Shown in pieces: positions 1 to 9,352 of a stretch of 64,000 nucleotides of DNA; positions within the stretch are counted from its first letter, which is position 1; each line of letters opens with the position of its first letter. The DNA is from Lachnospiraceae bacterium. Lineage in GTDB: Bacteria > Bacillota > Clostridia > Lachnospirales > Lachnospiraceae. Location: contig JAFLSW010000003.1 in assembly GCA_022510725.1 (NCBI GenBank), positions 1-64,000 on the forward strand, written 5' to 3'. A model generated the notes under the pieces. It searched no databases and was not told where the DNA came from. It saw only the letters and a list, made by a program, of their open reading frames with translations. A program made the position numbers and the translations under genes.

Positions 1-187
1 CATCATTAAACAATCCCTGAAATTCATCACCAGCACTAAAAGTAACCTCACATTGCATTTCTTCATAAAATAATCTATTAAGATTCTCGATACATTTAGC
101 TATATAATGTTGCATTTCATTTCGAGCATTAATGCCATATGTTTTTGACTTTTCAATATCCATAATTAAAGAAACATATTTGTTCAT
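1..187 (-). CDS. SatD family protein, partial (C-terminus beyond window)
   Basis: Read by eye on the minus strand from ATG at 187: MNKYVSLIMDIEKSKTYGINARNEMQHYIAKCIENLNRLFYEEMQCEVTFSAGDEFQGLFND. The N-terminal 'xxLIMDIxxSK' and 'FSAGDEFQGL' resemble SatD family proteins. SD GGAGGG lies upstream. Confidence 0.7.
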   Translation of the reverse strand, partial: MNKYVSLIMDIEKSKTYGINARNEMQHYIAKCIENLNRLFYEEMQCEVTFSAGDEFQGLFND

Positions 188-230
188 AAGCACCCTCCGT
201 TCTTATATATTTTATAACTTATATCACCGT

Positions 231-310
231 TTTGCAATCGTTTTTGATTGCATTTTTATTTTGCAATCGTTTTTGATTGCATTTTTATTTTGCAATCGTT
301 TTTGATTGCT
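231..310. repeat. Three tandem 29-bp repeats, each containing the inverted repeat TGCAATC-N6-GATTGCA (third copy ends GATTGCT)
   Basis: GCAATCG at 234, 263 and 292 (period 29 bp) in unit TTTGCAATCGTTTTTGATTGCATTTTTAT. Confidence 0.9.
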
Positions 311-417
311 TTCTATCAATATAATTGTAAAATAATAGCTCTAGCCATTACAGCAATTCATAATCTCCTAATATAATTAATACATTAAAAATCGGTCTAG
401 TAAGGCAATTTTAATTG

Positions 418-1845
418 CTAGACATTCAATTTGGACAATAAACATACCGTCTCCACATGCACCGTCTGCGGAAACTGATCCACCGCCCTTACCTTCTTCA
501 GCTGATACCCGTTTCCACACAAATATTTCAGATCCCTTGCCAGGGTTGCCGGATCGCAGCTGATATAGACAATTTTTTCCGGCTGCATCCTGACCATGGT
601 TTTAAGGCAGGCTTCATCGCAGCCCTTCCTTGGCGGATCCACTACGATCACATCAGCCCTGATCTGTTCCTTTTCATATTTCTCAGGCAGCACCTCCTCT
701 GCCTTTCCTACAAAAAACTCTGCATTGGAAATACCATTTATCTTTGCATTTTCCCTGGCGTTATCGATGGCCTGTGGAATGACCTCTACACCATATACCT
801 TTCCTGCTTTTTTAGCAAGGAACAAGGATACGGTTCCAATTCCGCAGTAAAGATCCCATACCGTTTCGTCGCCTTTTAGGTTAGCATAATCTAACGCAAG
901 CTGATACAATTCCTTGGTCTGCACCGGATTCACTTGATAGAAAGACAGGGGAGAAATTTGAAAAGCCACATCCCCGATCCTGTCAGTGATATATCCTTTT
1001 CCATACAACACTTCATAGCTTTCTCCCATGATCACATTGGTGTTTTTGGTATTGGAACTGATACAGATGCTTTCGATCTTCCAGTCTCCCAGAGAAAGGG
1101 AAAGCAATCTGTCCGTAAACTCCTTTTCTTTGGGAAAGCTCTTTCCGTTTATCACAAGGCATACCATTACTTCCTTGGAAGTAAAACCGCAGCGGATCAG
1201 CACATGACGCACCAAGCCTTTTTGCAGCGTTTCATCATAGGCGGGAATGTGATTTTCTTCCATGAAATCCAGAACCGCTTCTAAGATTTCTTTGTTGACA
1301 GCCGTTCCTAACTTACAGTCCGTATTGGCAATGATGGAATGGGTTCTGCCGGCATAAAAGCCTGCCACCGGCTTTCCTTCTTTATCGGTTCCGATAGGGT
1401 ATTGAGCCTTATTCCGATAGGCAAAGGGCTCTTCCATTCCCAGAATGGGCTCCATGACTGCTTCTATTTCTTGTGCCGAAAATCCACCGATGCGCACCAG
1501 ATCATGGAATACTTTTCGCTCTTTAAACCAAAGCTGCTTTTCATAGCTGACTGCCTGGAGCTGACAGCCGCCGCATACTCTGGCATACTGACACAAAGGC
1601 TCTATACGAAAAGGAGAAGGTGTCAACACCTTCTCTAGTCTGGCATAGGCATAGCTTTTCTTTGCCTTCATGATCTTGGCTTCTACCACATCACCCATGA
1701 CCCCGTCCTTAATAAACAGAGTATAGCCATCCACTTTTCCGATGCCTTCTCCCTCTGTGCCCACATCCTCAATGGTTACGGTGACCAGGTCATTTTTCTG
1801 ATAGGTATGCAGTTGTTTTTCCGGTTTGTTCTTCTTTTTCTCCAT
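418..1845 (-). CDS. rlmD: 23S rRNA (uracil-C5)-methyltransferase, RlmD/TrmA family
   Basis: TRAM-like N-terminus, CQYARVCGGCQLQ Cys motif, DLYCGIGTVSLFLA SAM motif, VVDPPRKGC and YISCDPATLARD. Start MEKKKNK at 1845 has SD GGAGGCGG. Confidence 0.92.
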   Translation of the reverse strand: MEKKKNKPEKQLHTYQKNDLVTVTIEDVGTEGEGIGKVDGYTLFIKDGVMGDVVEAKIMKAKKSYAYARLEKVLTPSPFRIEPLCQYARVCGGCQLQAVSYEKQLWFKERKVFHDLVRIGGFSAQEIEAVMEPILGMEEPFAYRNKAQYPIGTDKEGKPVAGFYAGRTHSIIANTDCKLGTAVNKEILEAVLDFMEENHIPAYDETLQKGLVRHVLIRCGFTSKEVMVCLVINGKSFPKEKEFTDRLLSLSLGDWKIESICISSNTKNTNVIMGESYEVLYGKGYITDRIGDVAFQISPLSFYQVNPVQTKELYQLALDYANLKGDETVWDLYCGIGTVSLFLAKKAGKVYGVEVIPQAIDNARENAKINGISNAEFFVGKAEEVLPEKYEKEQIRADVIVVDPPRKGCDEACLKTMVRMQPEKIVYISCDPATLARDLKYLCGNGYQLKKVRAVDQFPQTVHVETVCLLSKLNV

Positions 1846-1896
1846 GCTTTCCGCCTCCAATACGAAAGCTCTCATGACAACTTCCGCCTCAGAGTT

Positions 1897-2841
1897 TTAT
1901 TTCATCTTGGTTGCCCGCACATTGCTTTCCAACATTCTGTTGTAGCCCAGCCAGCCGATCTGATCTGTTGTTTCCAAAAGCTCTGTAAAAGTCTCCATCT
2001 TGGCATCGGTATTATCCGCAAAGTTGAGGGCCAAAGCTTCTATCAAAGCCGGCTTCTTGGGGGAACCGAATTCCAGCTCGCCATGGTGGGATAAGATACA
2101 ATGCTTTAATTCCCCTAAAAGGGTCGGGGGAAATCCGGGAATCTGTTTTGCCACATCCGAGATCATTTCACTTCCCATAACAATATGACCCAATAAGTTT
2201 CCTTCGTCAGTATAGTCATTTTCCGGGAAAAGAGAGAGCTCTTTGGTCTTTCCGATGTCATGGCAGATTGCCGCTGTCAAGAGCAGATCTCTTTTTAAGA
2301 TGGGATACTGGGTGCAATAATAGTCACAAAGCTTTGCCACGCTTAAGGTGTGTTCCATGAGCCCGCCCACAAAACCGTGATGAACGGATTTTGCAGCAGA
2401 GGAAGTACCGAATGCCTGTACAAAGTCCTTATCTTCTATAAACATCTTTTCCAAAAGCTGACGACAATAGTTATCCTCTATGGATGCGACCAATTCTTTC
2501 AGCTGCCCGTACATTTCATTGCGGTCCTTTTTGGAGGTGGGAAGATATTCGCTTGGGTCGTATTCTCCTTCGCTGCAGCGGCGGATTCTTTTTACATTGA
2601 CCTGCAAAGCCCCCTGAAAAGAAACAATGTCTCCGTTTACTTCAATAAAGTCCAGGGCATCAAAGTCATCAATTCCCGCACTGCCCGGGTCCCAGATCTT
2701 GGCATCCATATTTCCTGTCTTATCCTGTAAGATCGCAGTATCATAGGGTTTCCCGTTTTTGGTCACTGCCGACTGTTTAAATTTACACAGATAGATTTCG
2801 CTTACTCTGTCTCCCTCATGATATTCTTTTAAATATTTCAT
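1897..2841 (-). CDS. 3'-5' exoribonuclease YhaM-like, OB fold + HD domain
   Basis: OB-fold N-terminus (LQDKTGNMDAKIWD) and HD motifs MEHTLSVAK, AAICHDIGKTKEL, HCILSHHGELEFGSP. Confidence 0.9.
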   Translation of the reverse strand: MKYLKEYHEGDRVSEIYLCKFKQSAVTKNGKPYDTAILQDKTGNMDAKIWDPGSAGIDDFDALDFIEVNGDIVSFQGALQVNVKRIRRCSEGEYDPSEYLPTSKKDRNEMYGQLKELVASIEDNYCRQLLEKMFIEDKDFVQAFGTSSAAKSVHHGFVGGLMEHTLSVAKLCDYYCTQYPILKRDLLLTAAICHDIGKTKELSLFPENDYTDEGNLLGHIVMGSEMISDVAKQIPGFPPTLLGELKHCILSHHGELEFGSPKKPALIEALALNFADNTDAKMETFTELLETTDQIGWLGYNRMLESNVRATKMK

Positions 2842-4217
2842 TGTCTTAATTCCTCCGGTTTGATCTCGCCTTCTATGGTCACATATTTTTCTCCGTCAAA
2901 GCGTTTTAGTTCAATTACCACCGTTAATTCTGCCCGCATGGATTGCAATGCTTCTTCATAATCCCTGCTGCTTTTTATCTCCTTATTTCCCAGCCTTGTG
3001 ATCACATCTCCGTTTAGCACACCGCTGGTCATGGCAGGAGAACCGGAATCCACCTCCATAGCATAGATTCCGTAAGGGATTCCCATATCCTCATGGACTT
3101 CCTCTGTCACATCCACCCCATGGATACCCAGATACAGCCTTCTGTCTCCGTTGGATAACTGCTCCAACAAAGTACGGATATCCGAAATGCCAAAGCAGGC
3201 AAGAAGTGCGCCTCGGGCATTGACGCTGGATTCTTTGGTAATGATCCCCAGGATCTGTCCGGAGGTATTGATAATGATTCCGCTGGCATTGGTTGCGCTG
3301 CCTGTTATATCCGTAGTCAAAACAGAATACCGATGGTCTGCATAGACCACTTCCGACTGATTAGAGGTAATGATTCCATAGCAGACAGAACCGCTTTGTC
3401 CCAGAGGACTTCCCAATGCTACTACCGGTCTTCCTACAATGGCAGAGGAATTAGAATTGCCCAATTTTGCTACCCCTACGCCTTCCCATTCTTCATCTGT
3501 CATAGCTGTTTTGGGAACGGTAAACACAGCCAGTCTCGTATAGGGATCTTCCCGCTTCAAATGAGCTTCCTGCCTGCTGCCATTTCCAAATGTCACATTA
3601 TAGGTTTCCGCATCCGGAAGGCCGTTTAAATCTGCCAGAATATATATCTGATCCTCACTTTTTGCCACTACTGCGCCGGAAGTCTCATTGATATTTTCTA
3701 CCCGGTTTTGGAACCAGTCGGTATCCTGGGAAACGCCTGTAAGGGTTACCACATAACCGGAAGCGTCTGCTGCAATTTGATACAACTCATCATAAATGTT
3801 CTGATAAGTCTGCATGGCGAATTGCCCACTGCTAACTTGTGCTGTAATCTGATCCAGCACCTGTTGGTTAAACTGCTGATTAGACTGCATCTGCTCTTCC
3901 TGCTTGATGTCCTGTTCCACATGTTCATCAGTCAACAGCTCTTCCGGCGTGATCTCATCCTCTTCCTCAGGAAACTCCACTCTGGTGATCTCTTCCGGAT
4001 AAAGCCAGTTGCTGATAACCGGCTCTAACAAAAGGAAGGTAATACAGGCAACTATACCAAAAATAGCCGCTCCACATACAGTGATAACCGTCTTTTTAAA
4101 AAGCTTTCTTTTATTGATGGGACGCTCTTTGATCTTTTCACTGATAAAGGAATAAGAACCTTCTTCTTTCTGCTCTTTTTCTTCCCCATCCTGTTCTATG
4201 ATTTCATTTTCGTTCAT
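2838..4217 (-). CDS. HtrA/S1C-like PDZ protein, apparently lacking the catalytic triad (pseudoprotease candidate)
   Basis: N-terminal TM segment, chymotrypsin-fold landmarks (YILADLNGL, DPYTRLAVF, VVALGSPLG, TDITGSATNASGIIINTSGQILGI) and C-terminal PDZ (GSPAMTSGVLNGDVITRLGN). Confidence 0.85.
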   Translation of the reverse strand: MNENEIIEQDGEEKEQKEEGSYSFISEKIKERPINKRKLFKKTVITVCGAAIFGIVACITFLLLEPVISNWLYPEEITRVEFPEEEDEITPEELLTDEHVEQDIKQEEQMQSNQQFNQQVLDQITAQVSSGQFAMQTYQNIYDELYQIAADASGYVVTLTGVSQDTDWFQNRVENINETSGAVVAKSEDQIYILADLNGLPDAETYNVTFGNGSRQEAHLKREDPYTRLAVFTVPKTAMTDEEWEGVGVAKLGNSNSSAIVGRPVVALGSPLGQSGSVCYGIITSNQSEVVYADHRYSVLTTDITGSATNASGIIINTSGQILGIITKESSVNARGALLACFGISDIRTLLEQLSNGDRRLYLGIHGVDVTEEVHEDMGIPYGIYAMEVDSGSPAMTSGVLNGDVITRLGNKEIKSSRDYEEALQSMRAELTVVIELKRFDGEKYVTIEGEIKPEELRQ

Positions 4218-4256
4218 TTCTTTCCCTCTTTACCAATACAGCATACATACTATATT

Positions 4257-4916
4257 TCAGTATATCGGACGGGGCATTTCTTGTAAAGACAAACCTTTTA
4301 CTTGCCCTTTTTCTACAAAAAATACTTCATCACACAGAATATCAATATCTTCTCGATTATGACTCGCAAGAATAACCAGTCTCCCCTCTGCTTTCATTTT
4401 TAGCAAAAGCATCCTGACAGTAGCTATCCCCTCCTTATCTAACCCATTCATCGGTTCGTCCAAAATCAATATTGATTGGTCCTCCATGATCGCTTGAGCG
4501 ATACCCAACCTCTGTCGCATTCCCAGACTATATTTTTTAACCGGCAATTTAAGATCCGGATCCAGTCCACATTCTTTCATTGTTTCTTTAATTTTAGTTA
4601 CATTTGTTTTTCCACTTATTTCTGCCAAAATTTTAAGATTCTTTAATCCCGAATAATACATAATAAAACCCGGCGTTTCAATAATGATACCTGTATTCTT
4701 TATATAATCGATATCCTTGCCAATAACCTCATTATCAACGACGATCTTACCGGATGTGGTTTTTACAAACCCACAGATGCACTTCATTAACATCGTTTTT
4801 CCACTGCCGTTATTTCCGACCAGACCATAAATATTTCCTTCCTGCAAAGTCATATTGACATTGGATAAGATTTGATGTCCCTTTATATTTAAATTCAGAT
4901 CACTTATTTTTATCAC
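4257..4916 (-). CDS. ABC transporter ATP-binding protein
   Basis: Walker A GNNGSGKT, signature YSLGMRQRLG, Walker B LILDEP. Confidence 0.93.
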   Translation of the reverse strand: MIKISDLNLNIKGHQILSNVNMTLQEGNIYGLVGNNGSGKTMLMKCICGFVKTTSGKIVVDNEVIGKDIDYIKNTGIIIETPGFIMYYSGLKNLKILAEISGKTNVTKIKETMKECGLDPDLKLPVKKYSLGMRQRLGIAQAIMEDQSILILDEPMNGLDKEGIATVRMLLLKMKAEGRLVILASHNREDIDILCDEVFFVEKGQVKGLSLQEMPRPIY

Positions 4917-4929
4917 ATTTACCCTCCTT

Positions 4930-5787
4930 TTATATACTATGATACCTTTTACTCATGACAATAGATAGAACTACCAATATAGTGTTAATTACAATGAAAT
5001 AAATATAAGAATAGGATAGCGGCATGATCTGTTCACTTTGATATTTTTCATAATGCAGCCATGTAATGGTATGTGCCATAGGAAGGAACCACATATATGA
5101 TGTTCTGGAAGCACAGGCTATACCTCCCATAACAATAAGAAATGCATCCAGCAAGATCCCTATTATTTTCTTTTTCAATAGGGAAAAAACAAGAATAATC
5201 AGCGCAAGCATAATAAAGTATAATATAAGCAATATTGCTGTATGAAGCATAGATGTCTTTAACAAAACCTGATTATACAAATTTTCAGGAATCAGTTGTA
5301 CTACATATTCTCCTGCTCTTTCCGGATAAACTGCTGCATATTTTGTTACAGCATAACTGTAATATGGGCTTTTATCTATAAAATTCAATGCCAATAAAAC
5401 TGATGCAGTAAAAACAAATAATGTTAGGGCAATGGAACTTTCTATTGCATAAACAACTTGACCCACAATCCATGTTCTTTTACTGCATCGTATCTGGTAA
5501 AAATATTGACTGCCTCCTTCTCTTGGATAATCCGCCATCATCGTAATAAAAAAAAGCGGCAATATTAATACAATAATTCCTGAATTACCCACTGCTATAA
5601 ATGGCTCAAATACAGAAATTTTGCTTTCCATCAGAACGCTTAGCTCTCTAAGAGGAGTAATGATTTGAATATTTATAAAAATGACAAAGAGAGTAAGTAT
5701 AATGATTTTTGTACTTCTAACTAGTTGCAGCATTTCAATTCGGGAAAGGTTCCGTATAATTTTTATTTTATTCAAACCCAACTTCAC
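4930..5787 (-). CDS. ABC-2-like membrane permease
   Basis: Multiple hydrophobic segments; overlaps the upstream permease and is adjacent to the ATPase. Confidence 0.75.
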   Translation of the reverse strand: MKLGLNKIKIIRNLSRIEMLQLVRSTKIIILTLFVIFINIQIITPLRELSVLMESKISVFEPFIAVGNSGIIVLILPLFFITMMADYPREGGSQYFYQIRCSKRTWIVGQVVYAIESSIALTLFVFTASVLLALNFIDKSPYYSYAVTKYAAVYPERAGEYVVQLIPENLYNQVLLKTSMLHTAILLILYFIMLALIILVFSLLKKKIIGILLDAFLIVMGGIACASRTSYMWFLPMAHTITWLHYEKYQSEQIMPLSYSYIYFIVINTILVVLSIVMSKRYHSI

Positions 5788-6625
5788 TCCCTTTCTTCTT
5801 TAACAAATATAGATTTAAGCAAAAACCACCCATGTATATGACAAACACAAGCAGCAATGTCATCCACCAAAAGACAGATTGATTCATACTTAAAATATTT
5901 TCAATTCTTAAACCGGAACATAAATTCAGTAATGCATCTTGCCCTGTATTTATTGCATTCATTTCTATTTTTAAAATCGTCTGTCCCCAAATATATTTCA
6001 TCATGATAGGTAAGCAAAGCAAAATATATTTATCCACAAATATTATTGATACGAAATATGCAAAAATATTGATACACATTCCATATAAGAAAATACCTAT
6101 GCACCGTTTCAAGCCCCCAAAAAATTCTTGAAAACCATAAAAGGATTCCATATACATGTTTAAATAATCAACCGGATATTCCTGTATGGATGGAAATTTA
6201 ATAAATATGATTGCTCCAAAAATTGCATATCCTACAAACATAATAATGCCACCGCTTAGCATGGCTGAAATTGTTTTTGAAATACAATATCCAAGATTGT
6301 TTTCTCTGACTAATATCAGTCTGTGCATTCCTGTTAATTTTTCATTTGAAATGTCATAAAGATATCCTATACTCAACAAAAACGGAAGAAGCAGTTGTGT
6401 CCATGTCCCTATCCCTTTCATCCATATTTCATATCGGTTTAAAGAAACATCTGTCAACATTGTATCTTTACTTAAAAATAGCAGCAGTTCCATGATCGTA
6501 TAACTTTTTCCACCAAGAGAAGTATAGCCCTCACTTAACAGGCAGACTAAAACCACTCCAAAGCAGGATAATATGAAAAAAGGCAGATACAAACTTTTTT
6601 TAATTTCAGTTACTATATTCTGCAT
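5768..6625 (-). CDS. ABC-2-like membrane permease
   Basis: Multi-TM. The start MQNIVTEIKK at 6625 immediately follows the preceding stop (6627), suggesting coupling. Confidence 0.75.
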   Translation of the reverse strand: MQNIVTEIKKSLYLPFFILSCFGVVLVCLLSEGYTSLGGKSYTIMELLLFLSKDTMLTDVSLNRYEIWMKGIGTWTQLLLPFLLSIGYLYDISNEKLTGMHRLILVRENNLGYCISKTISAMLSGGIIMFVGYAIFGAIIFIKFPSIQEYPVDYLNMYMESFYGFQEFFGGLKRCIGIFLYGMCINIFAYFVSIIFVDKYILLCLPIMMKYIWGQTILKIEMNAINTGQDALLNLCSGLRIENILSMNQSVFWWMTLLLVFVIYMGGFCLNLYLLKKKGSEVGFE

Positions 6626-6626
6626 A

Positions 6627-7898
6627 CTATTCCTCCACATAGGAGTAGTAATAGATCTCTCCTGTAAGCACATTGATATAGAATCTCATTAATTGATTAT
6701 TTGTTTGGTTAACACCCTGAAATTGCCAACAAGGATATACGACTTTATTTTCTGATTTATCAACATGGGGACAATAGACCAACCCTACTTTGCTTACTTT
6801 TAATGTTACATTGGCTGCTAAAAAGTCATCTAATATCATAATCGCATCCTTTAGACTAATGATATCTGTCTGTTCTTCCATAAGAGGTTCTAGCTGCTCT
6901 GCATCCGAATATCCTGTAAATGCAGATACCCGGTCATGATTTATAACATATGCCCTTTTCATATCTTCCATAAGTTCATAGTCAGAACCATAGTAAGTCC
7001 TAATACCGGTTGCGGCATATGCAAAGGGTATTCCTCTATAAACTCTGCGGACTTTAAAGGCATAACCATACTTATCCCCCAGCATAAACACTTCTACTTC
7101 CGGTGCATCAATGGATATATTATCTGGATTTTCTTTTGGCGTTCCTGCTTCAAAATAGTTTTTTACGATTTCTGCAGCATCTGCAATGGACATTTCTCCA
7201 TCCGCCAAATCCCATACATTATCACCCAACTGTGAAACCATTCCTTTACCCACGACATTTTCCTGATTGGTTCCCAAAGCATCCATTGCGGCAAAACCAT
7301 CCAGATCCAGAAAAGCTGTTATCGAACCGTCGCTCATGGAGTATATTCCACCATTCCCCATTTGGATATAACACCTATTGGTGTTAAGAAAAAATCCTCT
7401 TCCTGAATCAAAATCAGGATAATGGTCAAATACCGCCGGATAATCATAGGGATATTCTTCATTGCTTCCCTCGTATTGCCCAGTAGCGTCTCGTAGTTCT
7501 TTCTCTAAATCTATATCATCACAGTTAATATTTCTAAGCCAGCCTTTTATGAATTCTATGGTCTCATCTACTCCCATATTTTCTGAATATAGTCTGTAGA
7601 TTCCTACTGTATCAATTCCTTTAATTGGCATGATCTCACAATCTTGAAAAATAATATTCTGAAATTTACTCTCTTTTATTTCAATGATTTCATTCTCGTA
7701 CCGATTTTGGTATTCTGTAATATTGATGCGATTTTCAGAAAACTGAAAATCATATTGAATTAGCTCATTATCCCCTGTTGTGTCCGATGTAATAGTCGTA
7801 TTTTCTAATCCGGTAATATCCTTTTCAATTTGAGAATTGCATCCTACAAGATACACAATGCATATTGCCATTATGAAACATAATTTAACTTTTTTCAT
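6627..7898 (-). CDS. Lipoprotein of unknown function, partner of ABC module
   Basis: Start MKKVKLCFIMAICIVYLVGC with lipobox LVGC; SD GGAGGATTGG directly upstream. The upstream extension in the ORF track is not supported. Confidence 0.8.
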   Translation of the reverse strand: MKKVKLCFIMAICIVYLVGCNSQIEKDITGLENTTITSDTTGDNELIQYDFQFSENRINITEYQNRYENEIIEIKESKFQNIIFQDCEIMPIKGIDTVGIYRLYSENMGVDETIEFIKGWLRNINCDDIDLEKELRDATGQYEGSNEEYPYDYPAVFDHYPDFDSGRGFFLNTNRCYIQMGNGGIYSMSDGSITAFLDLDGFAAMDALGTNQENVVGKGMVSQLGDNVWDLADGEMSIADAAEIVKNYFEAGTPKENPDNISIDAPEVEVFMLGDKYGYAFKVRRVYRGIPFAYAATGIRTYYGSDYELMEDMKRAYVINHDRVSAFTGYSDAEQLEPLMEEQTDIISLKDAIMILDDFLAANVTLKVSKVGLVYCPHVDKSENKVVYPCWQFQGVNQTNNQLMRFYINVLTGEIYYYSYVEE

Positions 7899-7920
7899 AC
7901 CAATCCTCCATAATAAAACG

Positions 7921-7950
7921 GCAGAGGATAAAATATTCTTTATCCTCTGC
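7921..7950 (-). promoter_or_regulatory. Perfect 12-bp inverted repeat (hairpin) in predicted 5' UTR of lipoprotein-ABC operon
   Basis: GCAGAGGATAAA-ATATTC-TTTATCCTCTGC. Confidence 0.85.
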
Positions 7951-7959
7951 TTTTGTCGC

Positions 7960-8025
7960 ATTATAGCTGATTATGTTTTTATTTACTATATGTTTAACAC
8001 CAACGACTTCTGTGCAACATAAACG
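7960..8025 (-). promoter_or_regulatory. Putative LytTR-activated promoter: -10 TATAAT (7960-7965) with weak -35 and two imperfect direct repeats (7996-8005, 8016-8025)
   Basis: On minus strand CGTTTATGTT and CGTTGGTGTT, 20 bp apart, centred upstream of a promoter with no recognisable -35. Confidence 0.45.
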
Positions 8026-8032
8026 GCACAGG

Positions 8033-9352
8033 TTATTTAGGTTCTTGGTCTTGTGCTTCAATATGAAGCCATATTTCCGCTATAAATATATTCCCTTCTT
8101 CACAAAACTTCACTGTACCATCGTATTTGCTACATATTTCATGAATTGATGCAATTCCATATCCATGCATAGACTTTTCCGACTTTGTAGTAACCAGATC
8201 CGGATTACTCGATAACACAGAATTTCTGATGCTATTTTTAACAATAATTTGTATATAGGATTTTTTTCTGCTTATTTCTAAATCTATCATAGGCTTATCA
8301 GAATCCTTACATCCACTCATAGCATTGTCCAGCAAGTTAGAAAGTAATATGCTCATGTCCATTTCATTTACTTCATGAAATTCCGTATTCAAAACAGCTT
8401 TTACCGTAATTCCTTTTTCCTTGCAGATTGAGAACTTATCATTTATTACTGAGTCTACAGCGATCATTCCCGTCTGAATACCGATAGATACAGAAGACAG
8501 CTTTTGCTGTAATAGTGTTTCCAGATAATTCTTTGCTTCATCCGGATTCCCATTTGAAATAAGACCTGTTGTTGTCATTAAATAATGTTTCATATCATGA
8601 TAAAGAATTTTTGTTTCCTTATAATGTTTTTGTGCATTCAACACGAATTGTTTCTGGAGCTTAAGATTCATTTGGGCCAAATTGTATTTTTCCCGCAAGT
8701 GACTGCTGTTTTCCATCTGATTCAAAAGAACAAACAGCAATATATTTAACATCGCTATGGAAAGGAAAACCAGCAAAACCCTATAATCGTCAACAGAAGC
8801 CTGCTTTGATATACTCCAGATCATATTAGCAATGTAAAAAGAAATAACAAAACATAGAACCTGAATCGGCCATTGGAAACTCTTAAGGGAAGCGGTCTCT
8901 TTTTTCTTCAATCTGATTAATATTTCGCATACTATAAAAAATGCAAACTTACTAAAAAACAACACTAGTATCCTTAATTCCTCACCGGAACTTCGAAGCA
9001 TGTCCACACTTTCATGTGTAATAAAAGAAATCGAATACAAAACAATTCCATTGATAGGGAATAAAGTAAGTGTCGGTATCAATATTTCCAATATTTTCTC
9101 ATAAGCCCTTCCCTTTTGGCATATAAGAGAATAGATGGAGAGCAGAATTAGCATAATAAGAATTGAGATGTTTTCTGTTCCTTTTTTCTGACTTAAAATA
9201 ATATTATCCGTTGCTAACAAAACAAATAATATGCTTGTTACATAGATTTTATAGTTTTTATATCGAAATGGTAACCATTGATTTAAAAATCGTACAATAA
9301 TGAAACATTCTACCAAAGAGGCCAGCCACTCTATATAATTCACTGTCATCAT
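8033..9352 (-). CDS. GHKL (AgrC-type) sensor histidine kinase
   Basis: About 6 TM segments, YHDMKHYLMTTTGLIS H-box, LLSNLLDNAM N-box, HGYGIASI G-box. Confidence 0.9.
   Translation of the reverse strand: MMTVNYIEWLASLVECFIIVRFLNQWLPFRYKNYKIYVTSILFVLLATDNIILSQKKGTENISILIMLILLSIYSLICQKGRAYEKILEILIPTLTLFPINGIVLYSISFITHESVDMLRSSGEELRILVLFFSKFAFFIVCEILIRLKKKETASLKSFQWPIQVLCFVISFYIANMIWSISKQASVDDYRVLLVFLSIAMLNILLFVLLNQMENSSHLREKYNLAQMNLKLQKQFVLNAQKHYKETKILYHDMKHYLMTTTGLISNGNPDEAKNYLETLLQQKLSSVSIGIQTGMIAVDSVINDKFSICKEKGITVKAVLNTEFHEVNEMDMSILLSNLLDNAMSGCKDSDKPMIDLEISRKKSYIQIIVKNSIRNSVLSSNPDLVTTKSEKSMHGYGIASIHEICSKYDGTVKFCEEGNIFIAEIWLHIEAQDQEPK

Noticed and set aside
231-310. Possible mini-CRISPR array
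   Set aside because: The 29-bp units are directly contiguous with no unique spacers, and no cas genes are visible. They fit operator iterons better.
457-879. 140-aa plus-strand ORF
   Set aside because: It is antisense within rlmD, with no independent evidence of coding.
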